Of a DNA stretch of 40,392 nucleotides, positions 1-13,231 are shown in pieces. Position 1 is the first letter of the stretch. Each line of letters begins with the position of its first letter. Source of the stretch: an uncultured SAR116 cluster alpha proteobacterium (GTDB taxonomy: Bacteria; Pseudomonadota; Alphaproteobacteria; Puniceispirillales; Marisalimonadaceae); NCBI GenBank assembly GCA_902618195.1, contig CACMZO010000010.1, positions 1 to 40,392 of the forward strand, written 5' to 3'. A model generated the notes under the pieces. That model saw only the letters and a program-made list of their open reading frames with translations, was not told where the DNA came from and searched no databases. Position numbers and translations under genes: made by a program.

Positions 1-1283
1 GCTAATTCCACAATAAAATCAATGATTTTATCTTCAAAAACTGGTCCAGAAAGTTGATTTTGTGCATCTGGATTTTTCTTGAAATAATCTAAGATTTCTT
101 TTTCTCGTCCAGGATATCTTTGTAATTCTTGCATCATTGCGTTTTGAGTATCTTTTTCTTCAACTTTAATATTATTAAGTCGTCCAATTTCTGCAAGTAT
201 TAGCCCTAATCTTACTCTTCTTTTTGAAATCATTAATGCATCATCTTTTTCAGTCTTAGACAAGCCTTCATCATTTGCTTTATCTTTTTTATCATTATTT
301 TTATCATTAAGAGTCTCTTGATTTGGTTTCATAACCATACAAACACTTTGATATTCATCTTCAACGAGTGTTTTTGGAAGTTCAAAGTCTAATGAATCAG
401 CTAGCAAGTCTAATATTTCCCTTTTCATCTTAGATCTAGTTTGAATTGAATGTTGATTTACAATCTGTTCTTTAACACTTTTCTTTAATGATGCTAAATT
501 TTCTAAACCCAATGATTTAGCAAATTCATCATTAATTTCTGTTTTTATATCTTCTCTAATTTCATTTATAGTTACATTGAAAACAACTTTTTTTCCCGCT
601 AATTCTTTAGCTTGGTAATCATCTGGAAAGTTTAGATCTATATCAAAATTCTGGCCTGAATTTTTACCGATTAATTTATCTTCAAAACCAGGTATAAAAG
701 AATTAGAGCCAATTTTTAAATGATGACCTATTGCAGCCCCTCCTTCAAAAACTTGGTCATTAATTTTTCCTTCAAAATCAATAACAACTGTATCGTTTAA
801 TTTAGTCTTTCTATCTTTATCAATCTTTTGAGTCTTTGAATTTTGTTTCGCAATTCTTTCAATTGCCTCTTCAACTTGTTTTTCTTCGACTTTTACAATT
901 GGTCGAGTAATTTTTAATTTGGTTAAATCAGGAACTTTGAAATCTGGCATCACTTCAACTGCATAATTAACTATAATATCTTTTCCTTCATCAAGTGACT
1001 TAATATCCATTTTAGGTTGCGTTGCGGCATTAATTTTAAAGTCATCAACAATCTTCTTTGAGGCATTGTTTAAGCTTTCATTAACTACCTCACCAAAAAT
1101 TTGCTTTCCAAATCTCATTTTTATAATGTTGTGAGGAACTTTTCCTATCCTAAAACCTGGTATACTAGCTTTTGGAGCAAGTTCTGAAATTTTGTTTTGA
1201 ACAAGTTGATCAATTGATTTGTTAGTAATAGTAACCTCAAACTCTCTTTTTAAACCAGTGGTTTTTATTTCTTTTATTTCCAT
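1..1283 (-). CDS. tig: Trigger factor, ribosome-associated chaperone (3' end beyond window)
   Basis: Trigger factor binds the ribosome exit tunnel and shields nascent chains in the cytosol. About 427 codons are visible. The N-terminal ribosome-binding domain has the signature GFRIGKVP at residues 43-50. An FKBP-like prolyl isomerase domain follows around residues 155-240 (VVIDFEGKIND, then IPGFEDKLIG), and then the helical chaperone domain with a Lys/Asp-rich insert near residue 340. The ATG at 1283 is preceded by AGGAAG. No stop is reached at the left edge, so the last residues are missing. The gene starts 23 bases after tRNA-Leu on the same strand and is probably co-transcribed with both tRNAs. 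Identification is firm. Confidence 0.95.
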   Translation of the reverse strand, partial: MEIKEIKTTGLKREFEVTITNKSIDQLVQNKISELAPKASIPGFRIGKVPHNIIKMRFGKQIFGEVVNESLNNASKKIVDDFKINAATQPKMDIKSLDEGKDIIVNYAVEVMPDFKVPDLTKLKITRPIVKVEEKQVEEAIERIAKQNSKTQKIDKDRKTKLNDTVVIDFEGKINDQVFEGGAAIGHHLKIGSNSFIPGFEDKLIGKNSGQNFDIDLNFPDDYQAKELAGKKVVFNVTINEIREDIKTEINDEFAKSLGLENLASLKKSVKEQIVNQHSIQTRSKMKREILDLLADSLDFELPKTLVEDEYQSVCMVMKPNQETLNDKNNDKKDKANDEGLSKTEKDDALMISKRRVRLGLILAEIGRLNNIKVEEKDTQNAMMQELQRYPGREKEILDYFKKNPDAQNQLSGPVFEDKIIDFIVEL

Positions 1284-1306
1284 CTCAACTTCCTGAATTT
1301 AATTTA

Positions 1307-1391
1307 TGGTGCGGGCGGAGGGACTTGAACCCCCACACCTCTCAGTACATGAACCTAAACCATGCGCGTCTACCAGTTCCGCCACGCCCGC
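1307..1391 (-). tRNA. tRNA-Leu (anticodon UAG)
   Basis: The minus strand folds as a class II tRNA. The acceptor stem GCGGGCG pairs with CGCCCGC, followed by A73 and an encoded CCA (complement of 1307-1309). The anticodon loop is TTTAGGT, giving UAG, which reads CUN leucine codons. There is a long variable arm and a T loop TTCAAGT. It lies 50 bases downstream of tRNA-His and just upstream of trigger factor. Confidence 0.95.
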
Positions 1392-1441
1392 ACTTAATAG
1401 TTATCTAATATATGTATATGTAAAAATAATCAATATTAAAT

Positions 1442-1519
1442 TGGGGCGAGTGACCGGGATCGAACCGGCGGCCTCAAGAGTCACAGTCTAGCGCTCTAAC
1501 CAACTGAGCTACACTCGCC
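1442..1519 (-). tRNA. tRNA-His (anticodon GUG) with encoded G-1:C73
   Basis: The acceptor stem GCGAGTG pairs with CACTCGC. It is preceded by an extra G (complement of 1519) and followed by C73 and an encoded CCA. The anticodon loop CTGTGAC gives GUG, histidine. The T loop is TTCGATC. The anticodon stem CTAGA/TCTTG has a U28-U42 mismatch. A G-1 opposite C73 is the classical histidine identity pair, and it is reported lost in several alphaproteobacterial orders, so it carries taxonomic information. Confidence 0.93.
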
Positions 1520-1631
1520 ATATCATTTTCTTTATTAAAGTAAGACTAATCTGAAATCAAACTATATGTATAAATTACATTAAAAACTTTTGTTTTTTTT
1601 ATTTATATGTAAATGTTGTTAATGTTAAAGA

Positions 1632-2798
1632 ATGATTACAAAAAGAAGTTTAAATTTAGGTACAGAAACTGCGTTTTCAGTTTTAGCAAAAGCTAATAGA
1701 CTTGCAGAACAAGGTAAAGAAATAATAAACCTCGGCATAGGACAACCTGACTTTTTAACACCTGAACATATCGTAGAAGCTGGGATAAAAGCATTAAGAG
1801 ATGGTCATCATGGTTATACACAAGCTTCTGGAATACCAAAATTAAGAGAGGCTGTTTGTTCAGATATTTTTAGAAGACATAATATTGAAATTTCACCAGA
1901 AAATATTTTGATCGTTCCAGGTGGAAAGGTCATAATTTTCTTCTCCTCTATGCTTCTTGGAGATCATGATAGAGAAATTTTATACCCAAACCCAGGGTTT
2001 CCAATATATGAATCAGCGATAAGATTCTCTGGTGCGAAACCAGTCCCCTACCGCTTGAGAGAAAATATTGGGTTTTCCTTCTATGCTGATGATATTCTAA
2101 ATAAATTAACTAATAAAACTTCACTTGTAATTATTAATAGTCCTAGTAATCCAACTGGAGGAATTATTTCGAAAGATCAAATAGATAAATTAGTAGAGGG
2201 TTTAGAAAATCATCCCAATACAATGTTAATGAGTGATGAAATTTATGATCAATTTTGTTTTGGAGAAACACGTTTCACTTCTCTTTTAAATTATCCTTCT
2301 ATAAGAGATAGACTCATAATATTAAATGGCTGGTCAAAAACATATGCTATGACAGGTTGGAGATTAGGTTATGGAGTTTTTCCAGATACGCTTATTGATG
2401 CGGCAGACAAACTAGCTGTAAATGTTCACTCATGTGTAAACGCTAGCGCACAATATGCCGCTTTAGAAGCTTTAAATGGTCCACAAGATTGCGTATCTAT
2501 GATGAATAATGCATTTAAAATAAGATCAAAGATTATGTTTGAACAATTAAACAAATTGGATTTAATTTCTTGTAATAACCCACAAGGTGCCTTTTATTGT
2601 TTTCCAAATATATCAAAATTAAATTTTAGTTCTTTGGATTTTCAAAATAAACTTTTAAACGAAACAGGAATCGCAGCCATAGCTGGGACTTCTTTTGGTG
2701 AATTTGGTGAAGGATATTTACGTTTTTCATGCGCTAGCTCTGAAGAATCAATAAAAAGAGCTATTGAAAAATTATCATTATTATTATCTAGCCTTTAA
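1632..2798 (+). CDS. PLP-dependent class I/II aminotransferase (aspartate aminotransferase-like)
   Basis: A cytosolic fold-type I aminotransferase of 388 residues, normal for the family. Visible residues are N173 in SPSNPTGG, D202 and Y205 in SDEIYDQF, the PLP-binding lysine K236 in GWSKTYAMTGWR, R244, and a C-terminal arginine in YLRFSCASSEE near residue 368 that would hold the substrate carboxylate. The N-terminal GIGQPDF motif is typical of the aspartate/aromatic group, but the amino donor cannot be fixed from sequence. It lies alone between the tRNAs (opposite strand) and glnB, with about 100 bases on each side. A second aminotransferase at 14598-15761 belongs to a different subgroup. Confidence 0.88.
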   Translation: MITKRSLNLGTETAFSVLAKANRLAEQGKEIINLGIGQPDFLTPEHIVEAGIKALRDGHHGYTQASGIPKLREAVCSDIFRRHNIEISPENILIVPGGKVIIFFSSMLLGDHDREILYPNPGFPIYESAIRFSGAKPVPYRLRENIGFSFYADDILNKLTNKTSLVIINSPSNPTGGIISKDQIDKLVEGLENHPNTMLMSDEIYDQFCFGETRFTSLLNYPSIRDRLIILNGWSKTYAMTGWRLGYGVFPDTLIDAADKLAVNVHSCVNASAQYAALEALNGPQDCVSMMNNAFKIRSKIMFEQLNKLDLISCNNPQGAFYCFPNISKLNFSSLDFQNKLLNETGIAAIAGTSFGEFGEGYLRFSCASSEESIKRAIEKLSLLLSSL

Positions 2799-2829
2799 AT
2801 TAGCTTAAAATTTAGGCATTTATTTTTCA
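2792..2829 (+). terminator. Possible weak terminator after the aminotransferase gene
   Basis: GCCTTTAAATT and AATTTAGGC can form an imperfect stem with a two-base bulge, followed by a T-rich run ATTTATTTTTC. The stem starts inside the last codons of the gene and is mostly A/U, so this is a weak candidate. Confidence 0.25.
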
Positions 2830-2894
2830 TTCATTAACATAAGAGAATAAACGCTTTAAATCATTTTTGCTTAATATATAGACTATTCTTGTGA

Positions 2895-3239
<345 letters not shown>

Positions 3240-3253
3240 ATAAGGAGTGATAA

Positions 3254-4663
3254 ATGTCTAATGTTCAAAATATTTTAAAAACTATAAAAGAAAAAGAAAT
3301 ACAATTTGTGGATTTGCGTTTTACTGATCCAAGAGGTAAAATGCAGCATGTATCCCAACATGTAAGTACAATTGATGAAGATTCTTTAGCAGAAGGCTTC
3401 ATGTTTGATGGCTCATCTATCGCAGGATGGAAAGCTATCAATGAGTCTGATATGAAATTAATGCCAGATTGTTCTAGATCTGTTGTAGATCCATTTTACT
3501 CACAACCAACATTAGCAATATTTTGTGATGTTTTAGATCCAATTTCTGGCCAACCATATGAAAGAGACCCCAGATCTACTGCAAAACAAGCACTAAAATA
3601 TATGGAGAGCATGGGTATTGGTGATACAGCATATTTCGGACCTGAACCTGAATTTTTTGTATTTGATGATGTTAGATATGAGGCTGAGATGAACTCTTCT
3701 TTTTACAAAATCGATAGTAGTGAAGGACCTTATAACACTGGAAAAAACTATGAAGAAGGTAACATGGGACATCGTCCTGGCATCAAAGGAGGTTACTTTC
3801 CAGTACCCCCAGTTGATTCAGGGCAAGACCTTAGAAGCGAAATGGTTCTATCCCTTACTGAAATGGGAGTGCCGATGGAAAAACATCATCATGAAGTGGC
3901 TCCCTCTCAGCACGAATTAGGTCTTAAATTTGGTACTTTAATATCTACAGCAGATAATGTTCAACTTTATAAATACGCAGTTCATAATGTTGCACATTCT
4001 TTTGGACAAACGGCTACATTTATGCCTAAACCAGTTGCTGGTGACAACGGTACTGGGATGCATACTCATCAATCTATTTGGAAAGATGGAAAACCTGTTT
4101 TTGCTGGTGATAAGTATTCCGGACTTTCAGAAACTTGTCTTCATTATATTGGAGGCATAATTAAACATGCAAAAGCAATAAATTGTTTTTCAAATCCCTC
4201 TACTAATTCATATAAAAGACTAATACCTGGTTTTGAAGCTCCGGTTTTGCTAGCTTACTCAGCAAGAAATAGATCTGCCTCATGTAGAATACCATTTGTA
4301 GATAGTCCAAATGGAAAAAGAGTTGAGGTACGCTTCCCAGATGCGACTGCAAACCCATACCTTGCCTTCTCAGCAATGCTAATGGCAGGTTTAGATGGTA
4401 TAAAAAACAAAATTCATCCTGGTGATCCAATGGATAAAGACTTATATGAGCTTCCAGAAAATGAACTTCAAAACATACCAACAGTATGTGCCTCATTGAG
4501 AGAAGCAACAGAAGCATTAAGAAATGATATGAATTTTTTAACGCAAGGTAATGTATTTACAGAAGATCAAATTGAAGCATATATTGATTTAAAAATGGAA
4601 GAAGTGATCAATTTTGAACATTCACCTCACCCTGTTGAATTCAAAATGTATTACTCAAGTTAA
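3254..4663 (+). CDS. glnA: Glutamine synthetase type I
   Basis: This ATP-dependent ligase makes glutamine from glutamate and ammonia as a cytosolic dodecamer. It has 469 residues, standard for GS type I-beta. Visible motifs are [11 protein letters not shown], the metal-binding [34 protein letters not shown] and [10 protein letters not shown]. Tyr398 in [10 protein letters not shown] is the expected adenylylation site, so activity is probably adjusted by GlnE under GlnB control. A strong ribosome site (AAGGAG) sits just before the ATG. It is the second gene of glnB-glnA. Confidence 0.97.
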   Translation: MSNVQNILKTIKEKEIQFVDLRFTDPRGKMQHVSQHVSTIDEDSLAEGFMFDGSSIAGWKAINESDMKLMPDCSRSVVDPFYSQPTLAIFCDVLDPISGQPYERDPRSTAKQALKYMESMGIGDTAYFGPEPEFFVFDDVRYEAEMNSSFYKIDSSEGPYNTGKNYEEGNMGHRPGIKGGYFPVPPVDSGQDLRSEMVLSLTEMGVPMEKHHHEVAPSQHELGLKFGTLISTADNVQLYKYAVHNVAHSFGQTATFMPKPVAGDNGTGMHTHQSIWKDGKPVFAGDKYSGLSETCLHYIGGIIKHAKAINCFSNPSTNSYKRLIPGFEAPVLLAYSARNRSASCRIPFVDSPNGKRVEVRFPDATANPYLAFSAMLMAGLDGIKNKIHPGDPMDKDLYELPENELQNIPTVCASLREATEALRNDMNFLTQGNVFTEDQIEAYIDLKMEEVINFEHSPHPVEFKMYYSS

Positions 4664-4691
4664 AACTTGATTTTATAATCTAATTTATTAA

Positions 4692-9281
<4,590 letters not shown>

Positions 9282-9284
9282 TTA

Positions 9285-9686
9285 TTAAGAATTTTCTCGA
9301 GTATTAGTGTACGCCAATAATGAATGTTTATCACAATATGGTCTACCAGGAAAAATTTCTTGACCACAAAATTTAAAGTCATTTTGCTTTGGATCTCCTT
9401 CTGGCCAACAACATTTTGTTCTAGACCACTGTACTTCTCTTAACTTAATTTTTAAAGGTATAATTTTATCGGAAATTTCATTATCTTTTATACCAGTTAC
9501 GCTTTGTTTTTTTTCTGAGGATATAGGTGAAGTTCTTTTGGCTAAACCCATTCTATGTGCTTTTCCAGCAACAGAGTTTCGTGAAACACCAAGCATCTCA
9601 CCAATCTTTGAAATTGGATGGCCTTGACTCCATAGATCTTCTAATTTTTTAAGTTTTAAATCATCCCATGTATTTTTATTTTTCAT
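9285..9686 (-). CDS. gcrA: GcrA cell cycle regulator
   Basis: GcrA is an alphaproteobacterial transcription factor. In the known examples it binds sigma70-RNA polymerase and acts at promoters carrying CcrM-methylated GANTC sites. This 133-residue protein has the N-terminal helix-turn-helix (WDDLKLKKLEDLWSQG, then ISKIGEMLGVSRNSVAGKAHRMGL), a polar linker, and the conserved C-terminal CCWPEGDP, FKFCGQ and PGRPYCDKH cysteine/histidine motif. It sits between the aroE-like gene (9 bases upstream) and pepN (3 bases downstream) in what looks like one transcript. Its presence suggests a CcrM-type methylase elsewhere in the genome. Confidence 0.88.
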   Translation of the reverse strand: MKNKNTWDDLKLKKLEDLWSQGHPISKIGEMLGVSRNSVAGKAHRMGLAKRTSPISSEKKQSVTGIKDNEISDKIIPLKIKLREVQWSRTKCCWPEGDPKQNDFKFCGQEIFPGRPYCDKHSLLAYTNTRENS

Positions 9687-9695
9687 ATAATTTTC

Positions 9696-10487
9696 CTACC
9701 ATAAATTGAAAAAGTTTCCAGCTAATTTAATTTGTGACATTAACATATTTTTTCCTAAGAGATAATTTCTTTTATATTTAATTGCTTCTTTAATTAGAAT
9801 TGTTTCTTCAGGATCCATGACAATATCAATAATTGTACAATTCGTTCTTGTTTTTTTTACATCAAAAATTAAATCTTTATTGTCTTTAAGGCCAAGACTA
9901 GTTGCATTTATGACATAATCATATTCTGAAATATCATAATGTCTAAAATCATCAATTAAAATTTCGGTATTAAATTTTAGATCTTTAAGTTTGTTAGCTA
10001 ATAAATTTAGTTTAGTAGCATCCCTGTTAATCAGCTTTAATTTCCTTGCATTAGCTCTTATTAAAGAGTAGCAAATAGATGTGCCTGCTCCGCCTATTCC
10101 AAAAATTACAAAATCTTTATTTTCTACGATTAAGTTTTTGTTTTTTAAACCATTTACAAAACCTATACCATCAAAATTCGTTCCAATAAGTTTTTTATTT
10201 TCAATTTTTATCCAATTAACTGATTGTGTATCTATAGCTTCATTTTCTAGATGATCACAATATTTTAGAACATTGGTTTTATGAGGTATTGTTACAGTCA
10301 TGCCAACAAAATTTTTAATACTCTTAATCCCAGAAAAAAAAATTTCTAAATTATCACTACTTACATTTATTGGGATCATAATTGCATTTACTTTTTGTTC
10401 TTGAAATATTTTTGTAAACAGTGTTGGTGCTTTAACATGATTAATAGGATCAGCTATGCAGCCAAAGATTTTGGTATTAGCTTTCAT
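9696..10487 (-). CDS. Shikimate dehydrogenase family protein (AroE-like, altered substrate pocket)
   Basis: A 263-residue NADP-dependent dehydrogenase of the AroE fold: N-terminal substrate domain, then a nucleotide-binding domain with GIGGAG at 130-135. The catalytic pair is present as K70 (TIPHK) and D106 (GTNFDGIGF), and Q252 lies in the C-terminal [10 protein letters not shown]. The usual substrate-binding segment HSLSP / HSxSP is replaced by NHVKAP near residues 16-21, and the Asn of GxNVTxPHK is Thr. It may therefore be a shikimate dehydrogenase-like paralogue acting on a related substrate, or the only and divergent AroE. It overlaps msrB by 11 bases and is not beside coaE/dnaQ, where many alphaproteobacteria keep aroE. 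Confidence 0.75.
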   Translation of the reverse strand: MKANTKIFGCIADPINHVKAPTLFTKIFQEQKVNAIMIPINVSSDNLEIFFSGIKSIKNFVGMTVTIPHKTNVLKYCDHLENEAIDTQSVNWIKIENKKLIGTNFDGIGFVNGLKNKNLIVENKDFVIFGIGGAGTSICYSLIRANARKLKLINRDATKLNLLANKLKDLKFNTEILIDDFRHYDISEYDYVINATSLGLKDNKDLIFDVKKTRTNCTIIDIVMDPEETILIKEAIKYKRNYLLGKNMLMSQIKLAGNFFNLW

Positions 10488-10857
10488 TTTTTTCTTCTTT
10501 ACTAAAATTTAAAGCTAAAGAATTTATACAATATCTTAAACCAGTCGGTTTCGGTCCATCTGGAAAAACATGGCCCAAATGAGCTTTACATTCAGTACAA
10601 TGTACTTCAGTTCTAACCATTCCATGCGTTTCATCTTTAGAAGAGCTTACAGCATTAAAACTAAATGTGTCAAAAAATGAAGGCCAACCAGAATAAGATT
10701 CATACTTTGTGTCGCTTGAGAATAAATTAGAATCACAGCAAACACATTTATAAATACCTTTTTCTTTGTTATGTAAATATTCACCTGAAAAAGGTGGTTC
10801 AGTTCCATGTTGTTGAGTAATATAATATTGATCTTCAGATAATTTATTTTTATTCAT
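10477..10857 (-). CDS. msrB: Peptide-methionine (R)-S-oxide reductase
   Basis: MsrB reduces methionine-R-sulfoxide in oxidised proteins, using thioredoxin. The 126-residue protein has the zinc-binding pairs C38/C41 (KCVCC) and C87/C90 (HCTEC), [19 protein letters not shown], and the catalytic cysteine C110 in [10 protein letters not shown]. There is no signal peptide, so it acts in the cytosol. The 3' end overlaps the downstream aroE-like gene by 11 bases, which ties the two in one transcript with gcrA and pepN. Confidence 0.95.
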   Translation of the reverse strand: MNKNKLSEDQYYITQQHGTEPPFSGEYLHNKEKGIYKCVCCDSNLFSSDTKYESYSGWPSFFDTFSFNAVSSSKDETHGMVRTEVHCTECKAHLGHVFPDGPKPTGLRYCINSLALNFSKEEKNES

Positions 10858-10918
10858 TCATAATCCATATACAAAATAACATAAATTTACAATATATTAG
10901 TTATATTAGTTCTAAAAT

Positions 10919-11530
10919 TTAGTTTATAGAATTTAATATTTTACTAACTTTAATTACTCTAACTATTGCAGTTAAAAAACATAACAGTGCAAATATCCAA
11001 GCTATGAAACTTGCTACTTCATAAAATACAAACATTAATATAAATAAAATTATAGTTTCTGCTCCCTCAATAAGACCTTCACTGTAAAAAAATGATTTTT
11101 TTGATAGTTGTTTAATTTTTATTTTTTTTTTCTCAAAAATCCAAGCTGTCGTTAAAAAAGTGGCACAGGTTCCTATAAAGGAGGTTAGTAATAATGACAT
11201 TGAAAGGAAATTCTCATTATCGAATAAAATAAAGCCAAAAGGTAAAAAAGCATAAATTAAAAAATCAGAAATTATATCGTAAAAGCCACCTAAATCTGTT
11301 GGCTTTTTTAACCTAGCCAAAGTTCCATCAACACCATCAAAAAATCTATTTAATATGAAAAAAATTAAAGCAATGTATATCATCCCTAGAGATAAAAAAA
11401 TAAAACAAAAAACACCTAAAATAAAACTAAATAATGTAACGTGATTTGGTGAAATTTGATATTTTAGAAGAATAGTCGCAAATTTTTTTAAAACTGGTTT
11501 AAAAAAAAAATTCAATTTTTGGTCTAACAT
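10919..11530 (-). CDS. CDP-alcohol phosphatidyltransferase family membrane protein
   Basis: An integral membrane enzyme of 203 residues with several hydrophobic helices. The family motif D-x2-DG-x2-AR-x7-G-x3-D-x3-D is complete: D65, D68-G69, A72-R73, G81, D85 and D89. Such enzymes move a phospho-head group from a CDP-alcohol to a second alcohol, as in phosphatidylglycerol-phosphate or phosphatidylserine synthesis. The substrate cannot be told here; the short form fits generic alphaproteobacterial homologues better than PgsA or PssA. It follows the LysM protein gene after 7 bases, so both may act at the envelope. Confidence 0.85.
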   Translation of the reverse strand: MLDQKLNFFFKPVLKKFATILLKYQISPNHVTLFSFILGVFCFIFLSLGMIYIALIFFILNRFFDGVDGTLARLKKPTDLGGFYDIISDFLIYAFLPFGFILFDNENFLSMSLLLTSFIGTCATFLTTAWIFEKKKIKIKQLSKKSFFYSEGLIEGAETIILFILMFVFYEVASFIAWIFALLCFLTAIVRVIKVSKILNSIN

Positions 11531-11537
11531 GTTTTTT

Positions 11538-12554
11538 TTAAGGTAATATGAATAACTGCTTTGGGAAAATTAAATCTGGATTATTTATTTTATTTTTATT
11601 TAATTTAATAATATCTACGTATTTTTCTCCACCGCCTAGCCTTTGATAAGCAATTTTCCACAATGCATCTCCTTTTTGAACAACTAAAAGAGTTTTGTTA
11701 CCTGCATTTTTTAGAATTTCTCCATAAATGTTGATTTGATCTTTAGCAACAATTTTACCTTCTTTATCAATGAGATTTGCAATTAAAACTTGTTCACCAG
11801 ATATTAAAGAATTTGGTAATGTAATATTCCAAGCATTATCTAGAATTGATCCACTAAATACTTTTCCTCCTAGTATTCTTGCTTCTACCTTAACACCTTT
11901 TATGGAATAACCCGATATCTGTAATTGATTTAATTCTAAATCATTTGTAAGTGATAAGATTGAAATTTCTGGATTTAGATTACTTATAGAATTTTGAGAA
12001 ATTAATTTTAGTTTTTGTTTCTTTTTGTTGAGTTTTGGAGATTGTATTATTTTAGTAGCTTTAACACCATCTGTATCAATAATAGCTACTATTGGAACTG
12101 TATCTTTATTATTATCAATTTTAATTGCTATTGCATCATTTGAAATTATATTTTTTTTTTCCGATGAAGTTATTTTAAAAGCTAAAATATGATCGCCAGT
12201 ATTAAGTGGTTTCTCAGTAACTATAACAAATTCTCCAACATTATCTGATAAAGTTTTGGCAATTACTTTTCCATTTGAAATTACATTTAACTCTGAATTA
12301 GGAATCGTTTTTCCAGCTATAAGAACATCTCCACTGGGATTTACACGGATTGTTTGTAAGTTTAAAATTTTTTCACTTTTAATATTGTCTACTTTCTTTT
12401 CCTCTTCAATTAGAGGTTTTGCTTCTTTAATTTTATTAACCACTGGTACATTAATTTTTTTTTCTTGAATATTTATTGGTTGATAAATGTTATAAGTTAG
12501 GGCCCCAACAGCTAAAAAAGTTCCTAAAAAAAGTAAGTATGTAATTTTAGACAA
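11538..12554 (-). CDS. Membrane-anchored LysM domain protein
   Basis: A 338-residue envelope protein. A hydrophobic segment at about residues 4-24 (YLLFLGTFLAVGALTYNIY) anchors it. A charged linker and a beta-rich region with Ig-like repeats follow (near 70-145 and 205-280). A C-terminal LysM domain (about 289-337: VVQKGDALWKIAYQRLGGG, IIKLNKNKINNPDLIFPKQ) should bind peptidoglycan. The reading frame has no ATG near its start, and TTG at 12554 is the likely initiator; an in-frame stop lies six codons upstream. The same architecture is common in alphaproteobacteria, but its exact job is not known to me. It is the first gene of a run going toward pepN. Confidence 0.8.
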   Translation of the reverse strand: MSKITYLLFLGTFLAVGALTYNIYQPINIQEKKINVPVVNKIKEAKPLIEEEKKVDNIKSEKILNLQTIRVNPSGDVLIAGKTIPNSELNVISNGKVIAKTLSDNVGEFVIVTEKPLNTGDHILAFKITSSEKKNIISNDAIAIKIDNNKDTVPIVAIIDTDGVKATKIIQSPKLNKKKQKLKLISQNSISNLNPEISILSLTNDLELNQLQISGYSIKGVKVEARILGGKVFSGSILDNAWNITLPNSLISGEQVLIANLIDKEGKIVAKDQINIYGEILKNAGNKTLLVVQKGDALWKIAYQRLGGGEKYVDIIKLNKNKINNPDLIFPKQLFILP

Positions 12555-12626
12555 AATATTTATCTTTCTTTATAAAATAAATGTATAATTTAACATCACT
12601 ATAATATTAAATCAAAGACTTAAAAA

Positions 12627-13172
12627 ATGGTAAAAAAAAATATTTGCGTATTTTGTGGAGCTTCTTCAGGATCCTCACCTGACTTTATTACACTAGCAGA
12701 AAAAATTGGTAAAATAATTGGAGAAAATAATTTCAACCTAATTTATGGTGCCGGTGGTACTGGTCTCATGGGAGCGTGCGCAAAATCTGCCCAACAATCT
12801 GGAGCTAAAGTATTTGGTGTAATGCCAAACTTTCTTGCAAGAGTGGAAAAACCATTAGACGGTATTAATACAAGATTTACAACTACTATGCGATCTCGAA
12901 AGGCAATAATGTATAAAAAAGCGTCTTTGTTCATAATTTTACCTGGCGGCATTGGTACTCTCGATGAATGCGTTGAAGTGCTAACATTAATTCAATTAAA
13001 ACAAATAAAAGAAAAAAAAATAATTATATTTAACTACAAAAATTATTGGAATTTCTTAATGAAGCTTCTTGAAAAGATGAAAAAAGAAAAATTTATGAAT
13101 GATAATTTTTATTCAGATTTAATTGAATTAAATGATTTAAATAAATTAAAAACTTTATTAAAAAGTTTTTGA
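12627..13172 (+). CDS. LOG family nucleotide 5'-monophosphate phosphoribohydrolase (TIGR00730)
   Basis: Proteins of this Rossmann-like family cleave the N-glycosidic bond of nucleoside 5'-monophosphates; plant and some bacterial members release cytokinin bases. The 181-residue protein shows the family signatures: GAGGTGLMGACA at 41-52, MRSRK at 88-92 and PGGIGTLDE at 106-114 with the catalytic glutamate. The physiological substrate is unknown. It lies divergent from the LysM gene and 59 bases ahead of the unrecognised 454-aa protein on the same strand. Confidence 0.9.
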   Translation: MVKKNICVFCGASSGSSPDFITLAEKIGKIIGENNFNLIYGAGGTGLMGACAKSAQQSGAKVFGVMPNFLARVEKPLDGINTRFTTTMRSRKAIMYKKASLFIILPGGIGTLDECVEVLTLIQLKQIKEKKIIIFNYKNYWNFLMKLLEKMKKEKFMNDNFYSDLIELNDLNKLKTLLKSF

Positions 13173-13231
13173 AAATTTTGTCTAATAGTCTATACCTAAT
13201 TTTATTATTACTTGAATTGTAAGGGATTAAT

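Noticed and set aside
1306-1491. Open frame of 61 codons on the plus strand
   Set aside because: It runs across the antisense of tRNA-Leu and tRNA-His, with no ribosome site and no protein-like pattern.
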